Notes: generated by a model not told the origin, from the letters alone. Shown: positions 43,172 through 53,162, counted from the stretch's first letter. The stretch: DNA of 64,000 bases from JAWHTC01 sp032586155 (GCF_032586155.1 NZ_JAWHTC010000001.1:1116001-1180000); one strand, 5' to 3'. Program-made: numbers and translations.

Positions 43172-44716
43172 ATGAGCGAGACGACAACAAGACGGCGGTC
43201 GAGATCGGGTGGCGGGGCCGCGCGTCGCGCCGCACGCAACACGGTATCGTTTGACACCGCGCGTTACATCACCCGCAACATTCCAAATCTCGAGGTGATG
43301 AACGAAGAGGCGCTCGAGATCATCGAGGCCAATGCCGATACCATCCTCGAAGAGGTCGGTGTCAACTTCCTCGACAATCCGGGAGCGTTGGAACGCTGGC
43401 GTCAGGCGGGCGCTGATGTGCGCGGCGAGCGGGTCCATATTCCGCGGGGCCTCGCGCGCGAACTGTGCAAGACCGCGCCGTCAACCTTCACCCAACACGC
43501 CCGCAACCCAGACCGCAATGTCGAGATCGGTGGCAAGAACCTGGTGCTGGCGCCGGTCTATGGCCCGCCCTTCGTGCGCGACCTCGCCGGGGGCCGTCGC
43601 TATGCCACGATGGAGGATTTCCGCAACTTCGTGAAGCTGGGCTACATGAGCAAATGGCTGCACCATTCCGGTGGCACGGTGTGCGAGCCGACGGATGTGG
43701 CGGTGAACAAGCGTCACCTCGACATGCTGCATGCCCACATGACGTTTTCGGACAAGCCGTTCATGGGCTCGGTCACCGATCCAAGCCGGGCGCAGGACAG
43801 CGTAGAGATGTGCGAGATCCTGTTTGGAAAGGAATTCGTGCAACAGAACACAGTGATGACCTCGCTCACCAACATCAACTCGCCGATGACGTTTGATGAT
43901 GTGATGATGGGATCGCTGGAAGTCTTCGCCGCCAACAACCAAGCCTGCATCGTGTCGCCCTTTATTGTCGGTGGGGCGATGGCACCGGTCAGCGTGGCGG
44001 GCACCCTGACGCAGGTTCTGGCCGAGGTGATGGCCGGAATCGCCTATTCTCAGCTGGTGCGCCCCGGTGCGCCGGTGATCTTTGGCGCCTTCGTCAGCTC
44101 GATCGACATGAACAGCGGCGCGCCGACCTTCGGCACGCCCGAGGCCTCGCTGGTGACCTATGGTGCCGGGCAATTGGCGCGGCGCATGGGGCTGCCGTTC
44201 CGCTCGGCCGGGTCGTTCTGCGGCTCGAAACTGCCTGATGCGCAAGCCGCATACGAGACGGCAAACAGCCTGAACATGGGCCTTTTGTCGGGTGTGAACT
44301 TCATGCTGCACGCCTGTGGCTGGCTGGAAGGTGGTCTGGTCGCGAGTTTTGAGAAATTCGTCATGGACGCCGATCAGCTGGGTACACTGCACAAGATGGC
44401 CGAGGGAATCAGCGTCGATGAAAACGCCCAGGCCATGGATGCGATCCGCGAGGTTGGTCCCGGAGGGCATTACCTTGGATGCGCCCATACCCAGGCGAAT
44501 TTCAAGCAAGCGTTCTGGAAATCGGACGTGCTGGATTACAAGCCGTTTGAAACCTGGGAAGAAGAGGGCGCGCGCGACAGCCAGGTTTTGGCTGCTGACC
44601 GGGTGGCGAGCCTGCTGGCCAGCTACGAGAAACCGGCGATGGATGCCGGCGTCGCCGAGGCGCTGGAGGCTTACGTGGCCGAGAAGAAGGCCGCCGTGCC
44701 GGACGCATTCATGTAA
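43172..44716 (+). CDS. Trimethylamine methyltransferase (MttB) family protein, non-pyrrolysine
   Basis: 514 residues. COG5598/MttB-like TIM-barrel corrinoid methyltransferase. The frame runs to a TAA stop without an internal amber codon, so there is no pyrrolysine and trimethylamine itself is unlikely as substrate; other non-Pyl members demethylate glycine betaine or other quaternary amines. Conserved segments: PFVRDLAGGRRYATMEDF, YGAGQLARRMGLPFRSAG and GGHYLGCAHTQANFK. Basic N-terminal tail RRRSRSGGGAARRAAR. No corrinoid protein is adjacent. Roseobacters usually have many MttB paralogues. Confidence 0.9.
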   Translation: MSETTTRRRSRSGGGAARRAARNTVSFDTARYITRNIPNLEVMNEEALEIIEANADTILEEVGVNFLDNPGALERWRQAGADVRGERVHIPRGLARELCKTAPSTFTQHARNPDRNVEIGGKNLVLAPVYGPPFVRDLAGGRRYATMEDFRNFVKLGYMSKWLHHSGGTVCEPTDVAVNKRHLDMLHAHMTFSDKPFMGSVTDPSRAQDSVEMCEILFGKEFVQQNTVMTSLTNINSPMTFDDVMMGSLEVFAANNQACIVSPFIVGGAMAPVSVAGTLTQVLAEVMAGIAYSQLVRPGAPVIFGAFVSSIDMNSGAPTFGTPEASLVTYGAGQLARRMGLPFRSAGSFCGSKLPDAQAAYETANSLNMGLLSGVNFMLHACGWLEGGLVASFEKFVMDADQLGTLHKMAEGISVDENAQAMDAIREVGPGGHYLGCAHTQANFKQAFWKSDVLDYKPFETWEEEGARDSQVLAADRVASLLASYEKPAMDAGVAEALEAYVAEKKAAVPDAFM

Positions 44717-45090
44717 AACGGGTTACACGATGACCTGAACACGGGTTTTGGAGGGCGCGCATCGAAGGTGGGCGCCCTTCGCCGTTTTTGCGCAGCTTGT
44801 TCGGCTGGATTCAGCGCCCGGACAAGTTGTGCCTCGGCCATCATCGCGATCAGCACGTCGACATGGGCAACCAGCGAATAGCCGTTTTCCCCGGCCTGGC
44901 GTTGCTGGTTCATTCCGTCCTCGATTTCGATCAATTGCGCCAGGGCTTCTCGGTGGCGCGGCAGGTCACTTTGCCCGAGCAGACGACGTAGATGCGGCGC
45001 CCGACGGTAATCCTCACATCCGGCGCGTGCGGCCTGAATCAGCAGGCGCGGTCGATGAAGGCGGTCGAGAATTGAAATGAAATCGGTCAT
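44671..45090 (-). CDS. DUF6477-like small protein
   Basis: 139 residues from MTDFISILDRLHRPRLLIQA. The N-terminal half (RAARAGCEDYRRAPHLRRLL, then REALAQLIEIEDGMNQQRQ and YSLVAHVDVLIAMMAEA) is helical and looks like DUF6477, which I remember as a Rhodobacteraceae family. The last 60 residues are basic and low-complexity, and the frame runs 46 bp into the 3' end of mttB on the other strand, so the true C-terminus may be all or partly unconserved. No function is known. It is divergent from DUF6456 with about 230 bp between. Confidence 0.65.
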   Translation of the reverse strand: MTDFISILDRLHRPRLLIQAARAGCEDYRRAPHLRRLLGQSDLPRHREALAQLIEIEDGMNQQRQAGENGYSLVAHVDVLIAMMAEAQLVRALNPAEQAAQKRRRAPTFDARPPKPVFRSSCNPFYMNASGTAAFFSAT

Positions 45091-45318
45091 GGCAACACCT
45101 CTTGGCTGAGTTTCGTTGCGCCATGGTTGACACAAGGGGTCGGGGTGTTGCGCCAAGGGGCAGTTCAGCGCGCGGTCAGTTCAGTTTTGTTTATCTTTTG
45201 GAAAGGAAGCTGGGGATGTCCGCGCAAATTAACCTCTGAGTAACCTTTGCACGCTTAGGTTGTGTGTGATTTTGGGGATATCCTGTGGAAAACGATAAGG
45301 GAGGCGGTAAACGACACC

Positions 45319-46446
45319 ATGGGGCAGATGGGGGCTTTGGATTGGAAGATGTACAGAATGCCGACTTGGGTTCCCCGCTCGGCAGGCCACTACCTGATCC
45401 ATACGGAATGGGGGGTTTCGATCCGTGCCCTGGCACGGCGGGCGTCCTGTCATCCCTCGACCATTTTACGCCAGGTGCGACGGTTCGAAAATTTGCGTGA
45501 CGATTTTCTGATCGACGAGGCCCTGCGGAACCTGGGGCGTGTCTTGCGCCAGCAGGTCGGCACGGCCCCCAAAAAGGCGCCCCGCGAGATGAGTTTCCCC
45601 CAACAAGGCCCCCAGAGCGGGACCGATTCAACGCCTGACGACGAAACCCTGGACCGCGAAGCCCGCCGCGTGCTGCGCCGGCTGTGCGAGCGCGGCGCGG
45701 TGCTCGCGGTCTCATCCGAAATGGATAAGGCGGTGGTGGTTCGCGACACCGCCAGCGGCGCCACCAAGCGAACAGCGGTGGTGGACCGGGCCGTGGCTCA
45801 GGCACTGGCGCTCAAGAACTGGATCGCCTGCGCCCAGCCGGGCAAAGTGGCGCGCTATCGCGTGACGCAAGCGGGGCGCGCGGCGATGAGCCGGATGGTC
45901 GCCGAGGCCGAGAACATGGCAAGTGGCTTTGCCGATGCCCAAACACCGTTTCTCGCCCAGCATGGCGGGCTGGACGCGCCTGTGAAAGGGCAGGCCAAAC
46001 CCAAGGCGCGGTTCCATTTCGGCGAATCGCCACTGACAGCGCTGGCCCGGCGCAAGGATCGAGACGGGCAACCGTTTCTGATGGATGACCTGGTGGCCGC
46101 GGGTGACAGGCTGCGCGAAGACTTCGAGCTGGCCCAGATGGGGCCGCGGACGGGGCAGAACTGGGAACGCTTCCTGACCGGACCGGTGGACGAGGGGATG
46201 CATCCTGGCGACCGCATGGGCGGTTCACGTGCAGCGCGCGACCGCGTGGCAGGGGCGCTTCGTGATCTGGGACCGAGGCTGGGCGACGTGGTGCTGCGCT
46301 GCTGTTGTTATCTGGAAGGGCTGGAGATGACCGAAAAACGCATGGGCTGGAGCGCAAGGTCGGGCAAGATCGTGCTGCGCATCGCGTTGCAGCGGCTCAA
46401 GCGGCACTACGAGGAGCTGGGTGAAGTGGCGGGGATGATTGGATAG
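45319..46446 (+). CDS. DUF6456-like helix-turn-helix protein
   Basis: 375 residues. The N-terminus has a helix-turn-helix part GVSIRALARRASCHPSTILRQVRRFEN, then a central region with two shorter helical modules (REARRVLRRLCERGAVLAVS; VARYRVTQAGRAAMSRMV, a winged-helix-like stretch), and a C-terminal domain (RVAGALRDLGPRLGDVVLRC...YLEGLEMTEKRMGWSARSGK) that fits DUF6456, a four-helix module near CtrA-linked regulators in memory. ATG 45319 is chosen; a GTG at 45262 or ATG 45331 is possible. Probably a DNA-binding regulator; target unknown. Confidence 0.7.
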   Translation: MGQMGALDWKMYRMPTWVPRSAGHYLIHTEWGVSIRALARRASCHPSTILRQVRRFENLRDDFLIDEALRNLGRVLRQQVGTAPKKAPREMSFPQQGPQSGTDSTPDDETLDREARRVLRRLCERGAVLAVSSEMDKAVVVRDTASGATKRTAVVDRAVAQALALKNWIACAQPGKVARYRVTQAGRAAMSRMVAEAENMASGFADAQTPFLAQHGGLDAPVKGQAKPKARFHFGESPLTALARRKDRDGQPFLMDDLVAAGDRLREDFELAQMGPRTGQNWERFLTGPVDEGMHPGDRMGGSRAARDRVAGALRDLGPRLGDVVLRCCCYLEGLEMTEKRMGWSARSGKIVLRIALQRLKRHYEELGEVAGMIG

Positions 46447-46468
46447 GCGTCGGCGTTTTGAGTGTTCG

Positions 46469-46545
46469 TTTCGAATTGGCTGTGCCAATCCGACCGGCCG
46501 GGGGGCAAGCCCCCCGGACCCCCGGAAAATTAAAGATGATGAAGA
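46469..46545 (+). repeat. Dispersed two-hairpin intergenic repeat, copy B
   Basis: attggc-tgt-gccaat forms hairpin 1 (changed from copy A on both arms, so still paired), then ccgaccggcc, hairpin 2 ccggggggc-aa-gccccccgg, and the tail cccccggaaaattaaagatgatgaag. Lies between convergent DUF6456 and penicillin-acylase genes. Confidence 0.8.
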
Positions 46546-46559
46546 AGGTGCGCGGGGGG

Positions 46560-49034
46560 CTATTGTGGCAGCAGCCGTGTGATCCCGACCGCAGCGGCGC
46601 GAGCCAGACCTTCGTCCAATGACATCGGCACGTATTCACCGCGCCGCCAGAGGGTTGCCATGTCGTCATAGTGGCGCGACAGGAAATGCCCCGACTGGCC
46701 AGTGGAGACGACGAAGACCGAACTGTCGGGATCAGCGAAGTCATAAACTCCGCGATAGCCCGCACCGTGGACGTTGAGGAAGGGGTCAGCCGCGCTGCCG
46801 CCCCCAACGCCGCGATTGAGGGTGTTGTCGCCGCCGGATGTTGACTGGCGGATATTGACGAAATAGCGCAGCAGTGGGACCTCGCCCAGAACCGCGTGGT
46901 CATGCGCCGCCTGATGCGCCTGGCCCCATTGCAGACTTTCCAGCGCGGTTCCGTAGCGTTCGCTGAGCCAGACAAGCGCCTCGTCGAGTGCGGTTTGCGC
47001 CACTTCCGGGCAGGTTTCGACCCGGTTGGATTGCAGCACGTCGCACCATTTTCCCGCCCCGTCGACGTCACGGAACACCCGTTCCAGAAACAGTGGATCG
47101 ACGCGGGTGAACTCCTCGGCCAAGGGCCCCAGTTCGTCCTGGATCAGGCGGCGTTGCAGGGCGCGCATCCAGGCGGCATAGATCAGTGGTTCGGGCAGGT
47201 GCTCGTACATCTCGCCGTTCCAGTTTACCAGGAGCTCAAGTGCGCGCTGGCGCAGGCGCTCGGGCGTGCCATCGGGTGCAGGCGTGCCGGTGAACCACAG
47301 CTCGGCACCGATGAGCGACAGGAGGACCCGGGCGGAATAGCTGACCGTATCCAGCTGGGCTTCGATGAAACTGTCACGGGTATGGACCTGGCGGCGCTGC
47401 ATTAGCTCGTTCCAGCGGTTGAACCGCTGGGTATCGCCATAGTCAAAGGAGACGTGCAACGGAAAGGGGCGCTCGACCGTCTTGTTATTGGTATTACCGA
47501 CGATGCCGCCCTTGGGGGCCAGGAATTCGGGCCCGGCGGCATAGGCGGCCATGCCCTGCCAGCGGTTCTGGGTTTTCCAGCCACGGGACGGCAATCGCCC
47601 CTGGCTTTCGTGATCGGCGGCGCGCCGGGGCATGGTGCCAATGGTCTTCATCGCAATGTTGATCCGGTCGGCCAGGATCAGGTTCTGGGACGGTGCCACA
47701 TAGGCCTCGGCGGCGGCAATCGCATGGGTGATGGTGTCGGATTGCATCAGCCCGATGGCGGCGCTGAGCGAAGTGTCTTCACCGCTGAGCGCTGTCCAGC
47801 GCAGGGCGGCAACGTGTCCCGGGGGGGTGACGGTGCCAACTTTCTCGTGGCTGGGCGGCAGGATCGGCCCGTTATCGCTCCAGCGCAGGGTCAGGGTAAC
47901 CGGGCTTGAATCCTTGACCTCGATGATGGTCTTGCGGGTCTCGAAGAGTTTGAACCCTTCCGGGGTGCGGTATTCCTCGGGGTTTTCGGGGTTCAGCTCT
48001 TCCATGAAGAGGTCGATATCGTCGAGATAAGACGAGGTCAGACCCCAGCCGAGCTTCTTGGAGCGGCCTGTCAGCACCGCCGGCATGCCCGGGATGGTGC
48101 CGCCGATGACACCGCCGGATTGCAGCTCGATCCGGGCGAGATACCAGATCGCAGGCGCAGAGAAGCCCAGATGCGGGTCATTGGCAAGAAGCGTGCCGCC
48201 GGTGGCGGAACGTGAGGGCGCGGCGGCCCAGGCGTTCGAGGCACTGGCCATTTCCGGCGCACGGAAGGGCGACAGAGGATGTGTGGGCCGCGCCGGGCCG
48301 GGTATGGCGGTGCGGATCGGCGGCCCGTGATCAGGGAAAAGCGCGGCGAAATCGGGCAGGGCAGCGAGACCGTTGCCCGGGGCGGTGGGCAAGATGTCGG
48401 CGACGCGGGCAGGATCGCGCAGGGACAGTGTGGCGCGGGCAAGCAGAATCTCGCGTTGCAGATGATGCATGTTCTGCACCGCCATCAACTTGACCACGGC
48501 GATCGAATCCGCCGGGCGCCAGGGCGCGATGGGGGCGTTGAACAGAAACATTTCCGGCGCGCCGCGCCCCAGGGCACCGCGGTTGATCTCGTTGAGCCTG
48601 GCGTTGACGCCGCTGGCATAGGCTTCCAAAGCGGCCAGCGCCGCGGGGTCCTGGGCGGCAACCGATTGCTGCGACAGCCGGTAGATGTCGAGCCGCCGCA
48701 GAAGTGTGTCGACAGGAAGGGTGGCGCTGCCGAAGAGTTCCGACAGGCGGCCCTGGGCGGTGCGGCGCAGCACGATCATCTGCCAGAGCCGGTCCTGGGC
48801 ATGGACATAGCCCAGGCCAAAGAATGTGTCAGTGTCGGTGGTGCCAAAGATATGCGGTACATTGGCGTTGTTGCGCACGATCTCGACCGGGGCCGAGATG
48901 CCGGTCACATTCAGCGTCTTGTCATAATCGGGCAGCGAGCGGGAAGCGAAGAAATAGATCCCGCCGAGGGTTATCCCCACGAGAACGAGCATCAGCACGA
49001 CAAGCCGCATCAGCCAGCGGAAAAGCATCGCCAT
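46560..49034 (-). CDS. Penicillin acylase family (Ntn) hydrolase
   Basis: 824 residues. N-terminal membrane helix LMRLVVLMLVLVGITLGGIYF at about residues 8-30; the rest is periplasmic. The proenzyme cleaves itself before a serine that becomes the new N-terminal nucleophile: here SNAW at residues 266-269, preceded by a linker (PEMASA). Other conserved parts: LLANDPHLGFSAPAIWYLAR, TGRSKKLGWGLTSSYLDD, GNTNNKT and the C-terminal GGDNTLNRGVGGG...YRGVYDF. Substrates are acylated amines; in marine bacteria AHL acylases and lactam amidases belong here. Whether it degrades AHL signals such as those of the LuxI-like enzyme is not shown. Confidence 0.92.
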   Translation of the reverse strand: MAMLFRWLMRLVVLMLVLVGITLGGIYFFASRSLPDYDKTLNVTGISAPVEIVRNNANVPHIFGTTDTDTFFGLGYVHAQDRLWQMIVLRRTAQGRLSELFGSATLPVDTLLRRLDIYRLSQQSVAAQDPAALAALEAYASGVNARLNEINRGALGRGAPEMFLFNAPIAPWRPADSIAVVKLMAVQNMHHLQREILLARATLSLRDPARVADILPTAPGNGLAALPDFAALFPDHGPPIRTAIPGPARPTHPLSPFRAPEMASASNAWAAAPSRSATGGTLLANDPHLGFSAPAIWYLARIELQSGGVIGGTIPGMPAVLTGRSKKLGWGLTSSYLDDIDLFMEELNPENPEEYRTPEGFKLFETRKTIIEVKDSSPVTLTLRWSDNGPILPPSHEKVGTVTPPGHVAALRWTALSGEDTSLSAAIGLMQSDTITHAIAAAEAYVAPSQNLILADRINIAMKTIGTMPRRAADHESQGRLPSRGWKTQNRWQGMAAYAAGPEFLAPKGGIVGNTNNKTVERPFPLHVSFDYGDTQRFNRWNELMQRRQVHTRDSFIEAQLDTVSYSARVLLSLIGAELWFTGTPAPDGTPERLRQRALELLVNWNGEMYEHLPEPLIYAAWMRALQRRLIQDELGPLAEEFTRVDPLFLERVFRDVDGAGKWCDVLQSNRVETCPEVAQTALDEALVWLSERYGTALESLQWGQAHQAAHDHAVLGEVPLLRYFVNIRQSTSGGDNTLNRGVGGGSAADPFLNVHGAGYRGVYDFADPDSSVFVVSTGQSGHFLSRHYDDMATLWRRGEYVPMSLDEGLARAAAVGITRLLPQ

Positions 49035-49142
49035 TGTGTGCCTGTCTCCTCGTGTTTCTGTTCCGATTGCGGCCGCATAGACCCTTGCCATTCCCGGCGT
49101 CGCCAGACAAACCTTAAAGCGAACGGATGCAAGGGGAAAGAT

Positions 49143-50015
49143 ATGAGCAAGGTTGCTTTTCTAGGATTGGGCGTGATGGGTTATCCGATGGCGGGGCATT
49201 TGGCGGCCAAGGGCCACGATGTGACAGTCTATAACCGCACCTCCGCGAAATCAGAAGCCTGGGTGCGCGAACATGGTGGCAAATCGGCGGAAACCCCGCG
49301 AGAGGCGGCTTTGGGCGCCGAATTCGTGATGACCTGTGTTGGCAATGATGATGACCTGCGGGCCGTGTGCATGGGCGATGATGGGGCGTTTGCCGGCATG
49401 GACCCGAATACGATCTTTGTCGATCACACCACGGTGTCGGCGGCGGTGACGCGCGAATTGAACGATGCCGGCGCGGCGCGCGGTGTGGCCTTTGTCGACG
49501 CGCCGGTGTCGGGCGGGCAAGCCGGAGCCGAGAACGGCATCCTGTCGGTCATGTGCGGCGGCGACCAGGCAGCGTTTGATACGGCACTGCCGATCATGCA
49601 GGCCTATGGCAAGTCGATCAAACGCCTTGGCGCCAGCGGTGCCGGGCAGCTGACCAAGATGGTCAATCAGATCTGCATCGCAGGGCTGGTTCAGGGGCTT
49701 TCTGAGGGGCTGCATTTTGCCGAGAAGGCGGGATTGGACATTCGCGAGGTCGTAGACGTGATCCAGGGCGGTGCGGCAGGTAGCTGGCAGATGGTCAACC
49801 GCCACGAGACCATGGCGGATGATCATTTCGAATACGGCTTTGCCGTCGACTGGATGCGCAAGGATCTGGGCATTTGCCTGCAGACTGCCAATGAAAACGG
49901 CGCTTCGCTGCCGGTTACGGCGCTGGTCGATCAATTCTACAAGGATGTGCAGAAGCTGGGCGGCGGGCGTTGGGATACTTCGTCACTGATCAAGCGGCTC
50001 ACAGCAATGGGGTAA
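49143..50015 (+). CDS. Beta-hydroxyacid dehydrogenase (3-hydroxyisobutyrate dehydrogenase-like)
   Basis: 290 residues. Oxidises a beta-hydroxyacid with NAD(P). N-terminal Rossmann fold GLGVMGYPMAGHLAAKGHDV, substrate segment FVDAPVSGGQAGAENGILSVM, catalytic lysine in GASGAGQLTKMVNQ, and the C-terminal FAVDWMRKDLGICLQ. It is closest by eye to 3-hydroxyisobutyrate or tartronate-semialdehyde reductases; the exact acid is not known. Ribosome binding site aagggg precedes ATG 49143. Divergent from the acylase; a small membrane gene follows within 7 bp. Confidence 0.9.
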   Translation: MSKVAFLGLGVMGYPMAGHLAAKGHDVTVYNRTSAKSEAWVREHGGKSAETPREAALGAEFVMTCVGNDDDLRAVCMGDDGAFAGMDPNTIFVDHTTVSAAVTRELNDAGAARGVAFVDAPVSGGQAGAENGILSVMCGGDQAAFDTALPIMQAYGKSIKRLGASGAGQLTKMVNQICIAGLVQGLSEGLHFAEKAGLDIREVVDVIQGGAAGSWQMVNRHETMADDHFEYGFAVDWMRKDLGICLQTANENGASLPVTALVDQFYKDVQKLGGGRWDTSSLIKRLTAMG

Positions 50016-50022
50016 GACGCCC

Positions 50023-50280
50023 ATGACCCGGGGGCTGATCAGCCAGATCATGATCGGCTGGGTGCTGCTCTCGGGTGGGGTGTTTCTGTTGATGGAACCG
50101 GTGCTGGCACGGGCGCATCTGTGGCTGATCCGCCTGCCGCACCGGCCCAAGCTGGCGCTGGTGATGTTGGTCTCGGTGATTGCGGCACTTGGCATGACCG
50201 CGGCCAACGGCCTTCTGGTGATCGGGATGATGTCGGCGGTGGTGCTGGAAACCCTGCGGGTGGTGCGCAAGAACCAGTAG
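50023..50280 (+). CDS. Small membrane protein
   Basis: 85 residues with two or three hydrophobic segments (IMIGWVLLSGGVFLLMEPVL; LALVMLVSVIAALGMTAANG; LLVIGMMSAVVLETLRVV) separated by a basic loop (RLPHRPK). It starts 7 bp after the dehydrogenase stop and is likely cotranscribed. I do not recognise a family. Confidence 0.7.
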   Translation: MTRGLISQIMIGWVLLSGGVFLLMEPVLARAHLWLIRLPHRPKLALVMLVSVIAALGMTAANGLLVIGMMSAVVLETLRVVRKNQ

Positions 50281-50337
50281 GGGTTGTGACGGGCGGCTTC
50301 TGGGCAGCGGTTGGTTTTGCTGAACCACGCGGCAGCG

Positions 50338-50667
50338 TCAATGCGGTGCGGTGTTGGAAAACAGCTGAATCACCACGATCCCCGCGATGATCAGAGCCAG
50401 CCCGAGTATCGCGGGCGCATCCAGCACCTGGCGGAAGACAAAAAAGCCGATGATGGCGATGAGCACGATGCCGAGCCCCGACCAGATGGCATAGACCACG
50501 CCCACGGGCATGTATTTCAAGGCATGCGCCAGCAGCCAGAAGCTGACCCCGTATCCCAGCACCACGATCACCGATGGCCAGAGCCGGGAAAACTGCTGTG
50601 ACGCCTGCAATGCAGTGGTGCCGATGGTTTCGGCAAGGACGGCGAAGAACAGGATGACATAGGGCAT
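50338..50667 (-). CDS. SMR-family efflux protein (EmrE/SugE-like)
   Basis: 109 residues, four transmembrane helices, the size of the small multidrug resistance family. Membrane-embedded Glu13 in FFAVLAETIGTTAL equals Glu14 of EmrE, needed for proton-coupled export. YGVSFWLLAHALKYMPVGVVYAIWSG carries the family Trp and Tyr. Members export quaternary cations or guanidinium; substrate not known. Start MPYVILFF. Convergent with the small membrane protein gene and divergent from icd. Confidence 0.93.
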   Translation of the reverse strand: MPYVILFFAVLAETIGTTALQASQQFSRLWPSVIVVLGYGVSFWLLAHALKYMPVGVVYAIWSGLGIVLIAIIGFFVFRQVLDAPAILGLALIIAGIVVIQLFSNTAPH

Positions 50668-50910
50668 GGGCAGGCGGACCTTTTTTTCGCGTTTCTGCCC
50701 TAGCTCTAGCCATGCACCGCTGGCCGGCCAAGGATAATCGTACGTTCGGCGCGTCAGCTGTGAAGTCACGTCGTTCGGAACCCAGCGCGGTGGCGGCTTA
50801 AAAAAAAGAAACTTTGATTGTATACCGTCGCACACATTGACTATCCCGGCGCAACCGGATACCCGGTGGCCAATATCGGATCATCCCGCAATCAACGTGG
50901 AGAGAACACC

Positions 50911-53100
50911 ATGGCCAACGCCAAAACCCCCGACATGATTTACACCAAGGTCGACGAGGCCCCCGAGCTGGCCAGCGCCTCGCTGCTGCCGATTATCCGT
51001 TCCTTCGCCGGTGCCGCCGGGATCGAGGTGGAAACCCGCGATATCTCGCTGGCGGGCCGTATCCTGTCGCAGTTCCCGGACTTCCTGGAGGAAGATCAGC
51101 GGATCGCAGACGATCTGGCAGAACTGGGTGACCTGGTGAAGACGCCGGATGCCAACGTGATCAAACTGCCCAACATCTCGGCCAGCCAACCGCAGCTCGA
51201 TGCGGCCATTGCCGAGCTTCAGGCGCAAGGATTTGCACTGCCGGATTACCCGGCCGAGGCAAGCACGGACGCCGAAAAGGACATCCAGGCGCGCTATGAC
51301 CGGGTCAAGGGGTCGGCCGTGAACCCGGTTCTGCGCGAAGGCAACTCGGACCGCCGCGCCGCCAAGGCGGTGAAGGAATACGCCAAGGCCAACCCCCATT
51401 CGATGGGTGACTGGGCTTCAGACAGCAAAACCACCGTGGCGTCGATGTCGGGTAATGACTTCTTCGCCAATGAGAAATCCACCACCATCACCGCCGCGCA
51501 GGCCGGTGGCGCCACGATCACCTTTACCGGCGAAGACGGCAGCGAGAGCGTGTTGAAAGACGGCCTGAACTTCCTTGCAGGCGAAATCGTTGACGCCACC
51601 TTCATGTCGGCCTCTGCCCTGCGTGATTTCGTGCGCGCCGAGATCGACAGCATGGAGCCGGGCGTGTTGTTTTCGGTCCACCTCAAGGCGACGATGATGA
51701 AGGTTTCGGACCCGATCATCTTTGGCCATTTCGTCAGCGTCTATCTGGAAGATTTCATCGCCAAACATGGTGACGCGCTGGACTGGAACCCCAATGACGG
51801 TATCGGCGAGCTGGAAAACCAGATCGCTGGCAACGCCGAAATGGAAGCTGACCTCAAGGCCGCGCTGGCCGCGCGCCCCGACATGTACATGGTCGACAGC
51901 GACCGTGGAATCACCAACCTGCACGTGCCTTCGGATGTGATCATCGACGCCTCGATGCCCGCCGTGATCCGTGCCGGTGGCATTGGCTGGGGCCCGGATG
52001 GCAAAGCGGCCCCGACCAAGTGCTGCATCCCCGACAACTGCTATGCCGGTGTCTATGACGAGACGATCAATTACTTCAAAGCCAATGGCAAACTGGACGT
52101 GACCACTTGTGGTGCCGTGTCCAATGTCGGCCTGATGGCGCAGAAGGCCGAGGAATACGGCTCGCACCCGACCACGTTTGAGGCGTCGGCCAAGGGCACG
52201 ATTGCCGTCGTTCTGGACAATGGCGATGTACTGCATTCGCATGACGTCGACGCGGGCGACATCTGGCGGTCCTGCACCGTGAAAAAGCTGCCGATCGAGG
52301 ATTGGATCCGCCTCGGCCTGCGCCGTCACAAGGCAACCGGCACGTCTGCCTTCTGGCTTGACGCCAACCGGGCGCATGATGCCGAGCTGATCAAATATGT
52401 CGAACCTGCGCTGAAAGAGGCCGGTGTGGACATTCCGATCATGGCACCGCGCGAAGCCACCCGGTTTACCCTGGAAAACATGGTGGAGGGCCGCGACGTT
52501 GTCACCATCACAGGCAACGTGCTGCGCGACTACCTGACCGACCTGTTCCCGATCCTGGAGCTGGGCACCTCGGCCAAGATGCTGTCAATCGTGTCGCTGA
52601 TGCAGGGCGGCGGTTTGTTTGAAACCGGCGCCGGTGGTTCGGCTCCGAAACACGTGCAACAGCTGCATGGCGAAAACCACCTGCGGTGGGACAGCCTGGG
52701 TGAGTTCTGCGCCCTTGGTGAAAGCTTTGACTTCCTGGCCGACAAGGGTCGGTCCAAGGCCGGTATCCTGGGTAAGGCCGTCGCCGAGGCGACGCAGAAA
52801 CTGCTGCTCAATGGCAATTCACCCGAGCGCAAGGTTGGCCAGAACGACAACCGGACCTCGCACTACTGGTTTGCCCGCTACTGGGCAGAAGCGTTGGCCG
52901 CCCAGGGCGACGATGCCGAGCTGGCAGCACATTTCGGTGCGATTGCCGGTGAGATGGCGGCGAAGGAAGACGCGATCATTGCCGAGCTGATGACCGGGCA
53001 AGGCGACGCGGTTGATCTGGGTGGCTATTATAACGGTGACGTTGACAAGACGGCTGCTGTGATGCGGCCCTCGGCCACGCTGAACGCGATCATCGGCTGA
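50911..53100 (+). CDS. icd: Monomeric NADP-dependent isocitrate dehydrogenase
   Basis: Oxidises isocitrate to 2-oxoglutarate in the citric acid cycle and supplies NADPH. 729 residues, the length of monomeric IDH, not the dimeric type. Motifs: NPVLREGNSDRRAAKAVKEYA, MKVSDPIIFGHFVSVY, the substrate/metal region with DASMPAVIRAGGIGWGP, and NDNRTSHYWFARYWAEAL. ATG 50911 (MANAKTPDMI) follows gtggagag. A strong terminator follows. Monomeric IDH is common in Roseobacters. Confidence 0.97.
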   Translation: MANAKTPDMIYTKVDEAPELASASLLPIIRSFAGAAGIEVETRDISLAGRILSQFPDFLEEDQRIADDLAELGDLVKTPDANVIKLPNISASQPQLDAAIAELQAQGFALPDYPAEASTDAEKDIQARYDRVKGSAVNPVLREGNSDRRAAKAVKEYAKANPHSMGDWASDSKTTVASMSGNDFFANEKSTTITAAQAGGATITFTGEDGSESVLKDGLNFLAGEIVDATFMSASALRDFVRAEIDSMEPGVLFSVHLKATMMKVSDPIIFGHFVSVYLEDFIAKHGDALDWNPNDGIGELENQIAGNAEMEADLKAALAARPDMYMVDSDRGITNLHVPSDVIIDASMPAVIRAGGIGWGPDGKAAPTKCCIPDNCYAGVYDETINYFKANGKLDVTTCGAVSNVGLMAQKAEEYGSHPTTFEASAKGTIAVVLDNGDVLHSHDVDAGDIWRSCTVKKLPIEDWIRLGLRRHKATGTSAFWLDANRAHDAELIKYVEPALKEAGVDIPIMAPREATRFTLENMVEGRDVVTITGNVLRDYLTDLFPILELGTSAKMLSIVSLMQGGGLFETGAGGSAPKHVQQLHGENHLRWDSLGEFCALGESFDFLADKGRSKAGILGKAVAEATQKLLLNGNSPERKVGQNDNRTSHYWFARYWAEALAAQGDDAELAAHFGAIAGEMAAKEDAIIAELMTGQGDAVDLGGYYNGDVDKTAAVMRPSATLNAIIG

Positions 53101-53130
53101 AACGACGCCTCGACAGGTTGAAATCAAGAG

Positions 53131-53162
53131 CGCGCCTCGGGATGACCGGGGCGCGTTTTTTC
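53131..53162 (+). terminator. Rho-independent terminator of icd
   Basis: A 10-bp stem with one G-U pair (cgcgcctcgg 53131-53140, ccggggcgcg 53146-53155), loop gatga, then seven T-rich positions. It lies 30 bp after the stop. Confidence 0.9.

Noticed and set aside
43172..44716. Pyrrolysine in the MttB-family protein.
   Set aside because: The frame has no internal TAG; it is a non-pyrrolysine member.
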